The notes beneath the pieces are model-generated. The model searched no databases. It worked only from the letters and a program-made list of their open reading frames with translations, and was not told where the DNA came from. Source: Brasilonema sp. UFV-L1 (lineage in GTDB: Bacteria; Cyanobacteriota; Cyanobacteriia; Cyanobacteriales; Nostocaceae). Taken from it: a DNA stretch of 48,727 nucleotides. Location: the NCBI RefSeq assembly GCF_012912105.1, contig NZ_QMEA01000068.1, forward strand, positions 1 through 48,727. The letters are read 5' to 3'. How positions within the stretch are numbered: the stretch's first letter is position 1; every line of letters starts with the position of its first letter. Below, piece by piece: positions 46,979 to 48,727 of the stretch. The position numbers and the translations under genes are program-made.

Positions 46979-47312
46979 AACGGATAAATGCAGCATCAAC
47001 CTCAAAATCCTAGCGACTGCTGTAGTACTATTAGTTGCTGGCTTTGCAACTCCTTCAAAAGCGCAGAATACTTATAATAATAGCCCAGTTCAACCAAATC
47101 AAGTTCCCAATGCCTGTATTCAGAACCAGTCAGAAACCTTGTCTGTGCCTAAGAGCGATGTTTCACCTAACCACTGGGCTTTCAAAGCAGTAATGACAAT
47201 GCACTATTGTGGAGCTTTCCGTCAAGCAACGCCAACAACTTTGTGGCAGCAGCTTATACCAACAGAAAGTCAGCAAGCACCTCAAAAAAAACCTCAGAAT
47301 TCTGGCTCCTGA
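46971..47312 (+). CDS. Small exported protein with partial SLH-like segment
   Basis: The 113-residue protein starts with GTG and has a signal peptide (LKILATAVVLLVAGFATPSKAQ, cleavage after KAQ about residue 32). The mature part is Asn/Gln/Pro-rich and contains SDVSPNHWAFKAVMTM, which looks like the first half of an SLH repeat; two cysteines (CIQNQ and HYCGAF) could form a disulfide. The partner and role are unknown; wall anchoring is plausible. It overlaps the 45-residue gene by 8 nt and is followed by a terminator. Confidence 0.72.
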   Translation: MPRTDKCSINLKILATAVVLLVAGFATPSKAQNTYNNSPVQPNQVPNACIQNQSETLSVPKSDVSPNHWAFKAVMTMHYCGAFRQATPTTLWQQLIPTESQQAPQKKPQNSGS

Positions 47313-47370
47313 ATTCTTACAAAAAAACCAAAAACTTCAGTTCAGTAGTCTGTCACAATGGAAGGGTAAA

Positions 47371-47410
47371 AAAAATCTCGCTTTCTTTCAGAAATCGGGA
47401 TTTTTGTTTT
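47371..47410 (+). terminator. Rho-independent terminator after the exported-protein gene
   Basis: AAAAATCTCG (47371-47380) pairs with CGGGATTTTT (47396-47405), one G-T pair included, followed by GTTTTG. It lies 58 bp past the stop. Confidence 0.65.
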
Positions 47411-47813
47411 GTATCTAAAAAGGTACCCTCCAAGGTACTGTCATAGCTTAGTTCTACTAACAATCATGCAAATACTAGATAAAAATCTTTGAGGTTTCCA
47501 AGGCACGATCACTCAGTCATACTGTTTTTAAAAATCTTAATAAGAATCAAAAACGTCTTGCACAGATAAGTCTACAAAGGTAAAAGGTCAAATAATTTTG
47601 ATCCTTTACCTTCTTTTTCTTACGACTAACAGAAATCCAGCTTGATGTACCTATTTACAAAAAGAGCGTTCTGTGGAGAGCGCAGCAGCGTTAGCGCAGG
47701 CCCCCTAAGGGGCTAGCTATCGCTTTGCCAATATTGAGCATTCCAACTTTGCAAAAAGACCTAGCGAATGGTAGTGTTTTATTAATTAAAATTTGTATTT
47801 ATACTAGATAACT
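47411..47813. other. Gap before ispD with a second hairpin and a repeat
   Basis: An inverted repeat of about 16 bp (AAGGTAAAAGGTCAAA from 47577 and TTTTGATCCTTTACCTT ending at 47612) is followed by CTTTTTCTT and looks like a second plus-strand terminator with no gene before it. GGTACC/GGTACT words near 47421-47437 could form another hairpin, so a small RNA between 47411 and 47620 is possible but unproven. The 44-bp repeat at 47680-47723 follows. Confidence 0.4.
47680..47723. repeat. 44-bp repeat, copy 1 (upstream of ispD)
   Basis: This 44-bp sequence starts GCGCAGCAGCGTTAGCGC, contains the hairpin GCCCCCTAAGGGGC and ends GCTATCGC. It is identical to the copy at 48584-48627, in the same orientation. 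Confidence 0.85.
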
Positions 47814-48536
47814 GTGTACTTACTAATTCCAGCTGCAGGAACGGGTCGCCGAATGGGGAGTAGTAGAAATAAACTACTGCTTACCCTGTTAAATAAACCT
47901 TTAATTGCTTGGACACTTTTAGCAGCTGAAGCTTCTGAGTCTATTGATTGGATAGGCATAATTATTCAACCACAAGATCAGGGTGATTTACAAGAAATCG
48001 TATCGAACTTATCGCTGAGTAAGTCAGTGCATTTCATTCAAGGAGGAGCAACGCGTCAAGATTCGGTATACAATGGCTTGCAGTCCTTACCTGCCATCGC
48101 CAAACATGTGTTGATTCATGATGGAGCTAGATGTTTGGCAACACCAAATTTGTTTGACAGATGTGCTCAAGCAATTCTCCATTGTCAAGGTTTAATTGCT
48201 GCGATTCCCGTCAAAGACACGATTAAAGTTGTGAATCAACAGACACATCTGATTACGAGTACACCAGATAGACGTCAACTTTGGGCAGCTCAAACCCCTC
48301 AAGGATTTGAAGTTAAGCAACTACAGCAGTGTCACGCTGAAGGACGTCGTCAAGGTTGGGAAGTGACAGACGATGCTGCTTTATTTGAACAATGCCATTT
48401 ACCTGTGCAGATTGTGGAAGGAGAAGAAACGAATTTGAAAGTCACGACGCCTGTAGATTTGGCACTTGCAGAATTCATCCTCCAGCAGCGATTGGCACAA
48501 TCGTCGGGTCAATATCTTGACAAAAATCTTGTTTAG
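47814..48536 (+). CDS. ispD: 2-C-methyl-D-erythritol 4-phosphate cytidylyltransferase
   Basis: IspD makes CDP-methylerythritol from CTP and MEP in the non-mevalonate isoprenoid pathway, which supplies the carotenoid and phytol side chains. The 240-residue protein has the nucleotide-binding opening IPAAGTGRRMG near residue 5, GGATRQDSVYNGL, HDGARCLAT, PVKDTIK, TPQGFE, and TDDAALFE. The start is GTG at 47814, as no ATG fits; the family N-terminus begins three residues before IPAAG. It stands alone between two 44-bp repeats. Confidence 0.95.
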   Translation: MYLLIPAAGTGRRMGSSRNKLLLTLLNKPLIAWTLLAAEASESIDWIGIIIQPQDQGDLQEIVSNLSLSKSVHFIQGGATRQDSVYNGLQSLPAIAKHVLIHDGARCLATPNLFDRCAQAILHCQGLIAAIPVKDTIKVVNQQTHLITSTPDRRQLWAAQTPQGFEVKQLQQCHAEGRRQGWEVTDDAALFEQCHLPVQIVEGEETNLKVTTPVDLALAEFILQQRLAQSSGQYLDKNLV

Positions 48537-48583
48537 TGCGCAAGAAGAGTAATCAATCACTTTGTCAGGCGATCTGCAAAGCA

Positions 48584-48627
48584 GCGCAGCAGCGTTAGCG
48601 CAGGCCCCCTAAGGGGCTAGCTATCGC
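48584..48627. repeat. 44-bp repeat, copy 2 (downstream of ispD)
   Basis: Identical to 47680-47723 over 44 bases. The left flank GGCGATCTGCAAAGCA extends the palindrome here so that the unit is bounded by GGCGAT and ATCGCC, like HIP1-derived repeats. Confidence 0.85.
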
Positions 48628-48671
48628 CATACCCAAAATTGGGCGTTGCTGATTGACAGTATGAATTGAGT

Positions 48672-48727
48672 CCCGCTTCATTAAAACCGGAAAAATCTGC
48701 CAGCCTCATTACTAATTGGTTGGTGAG
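48672..48727. repeat. End of a second element related to the queE insert
   Basis: CCCGCTTCATTAAAACCGG and AAAAATCTGCCAGCCTCATTAC correspond, with a few changes, to the left end of the element in queE (14911-14949). The remainder lies outside the window. Confidence 0.55.

Overview
This window looks like chromosomal DNA of a filamentous, heterocyst-type cyanobacterium (order Nostocales; genus not resolved). The signs are the light-independent protochlorophyllide reductase genes chlL and chlN flanking a cyanobacterial DUF5331 gene, CGLD27, DUF3318, TIGR02450, YbjN, SLH and fasciclin families, many HIP1 sites (GCGATCGC), heptamer-type tandem repeats, and abundant small palindromic repeats. No phage, plasmid, CRISPR or rRNA locus is seen. 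All functional calls rest on sequence motifs and family recall; no database search was possible.

Layout. 1-3.3 kb: a large CHAT-STAND ATPase gene running off the left edge, a Uma2 nuclease-fold gene and a small Trp-rich gene. 4-7.3 kb: chlL, DUF5331 gene, chlN, ending in a clear terminator. 7.4-14 kb: a LysM protein, two unknown proteins (one a 391-residue membrane protein), an alpha/beta hydrolase, YbjN + DUF3318, and a secreted esterase-like phytase-family protein. 14.2-15.2 kb: a queE gene destroyed three times over (small palindromic element, 4-nt frameshift, TGG-to-TAG nonsense). 15.4-18.3 kb: exopolysaccharide genes, namely a STAS-sugar transferase fusion and a WcaI-like glycosyltransferase. 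18.3-21.2 kb: yqeK, rsfS, CGLD27, asparaginase, initiator tRNA. 21.2-23.2 kb: a conflict-type module in which a CHAT protease carries a C-terminal adaptor domain that is repeated at the N-terminus of the adjacent membrane protein; the protease gene is broken by a 26-nt insertion inside a HIP1 site. 23.5-30 kb: a DUF697-type GTPase, deoC, recO, an MFS transporter and a GT4 glycosyltransferase. 30-38.5 kb: SLH-fasciclin-barrel protein, a matrixin-like protease, secG, gpmI, ABC-F ATPase, serine hydrolase. 38.7-42.3 kb: dipeptide-type ABC permease pair, GFA protein, tRNA-Leu(CAA) overlapping an M48 protease gene. 42.3-43.2 kb: a gene-free patch of repeats and transposon remnants. 43.2-48.7 kb: murA, tRNA-Leu(CAG), a TrmH-family methyltransferase, a thioesterase, a 45-residue membrane peptide gene overlapping a small exported protein gene, and ispD between two identical 44-bp repeats.

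The strongest theme is small repeat elements remodelling genes. Related HIP1-bounded inserts of 26 nt (frameshifting a CHAT protease) and 27 nt (in frame in a methyltransferase) occur in the same window; a roughly 168-bp element split queE; a repeat appears to have supplied the start region of the matrixin-like protease; another repeat codes for part of the CHAT-STAND linker. The best candidate for an undescribed system is the CHAT-adaptor/adaptor-membrane protein pair at 21.3-23.1 kb.
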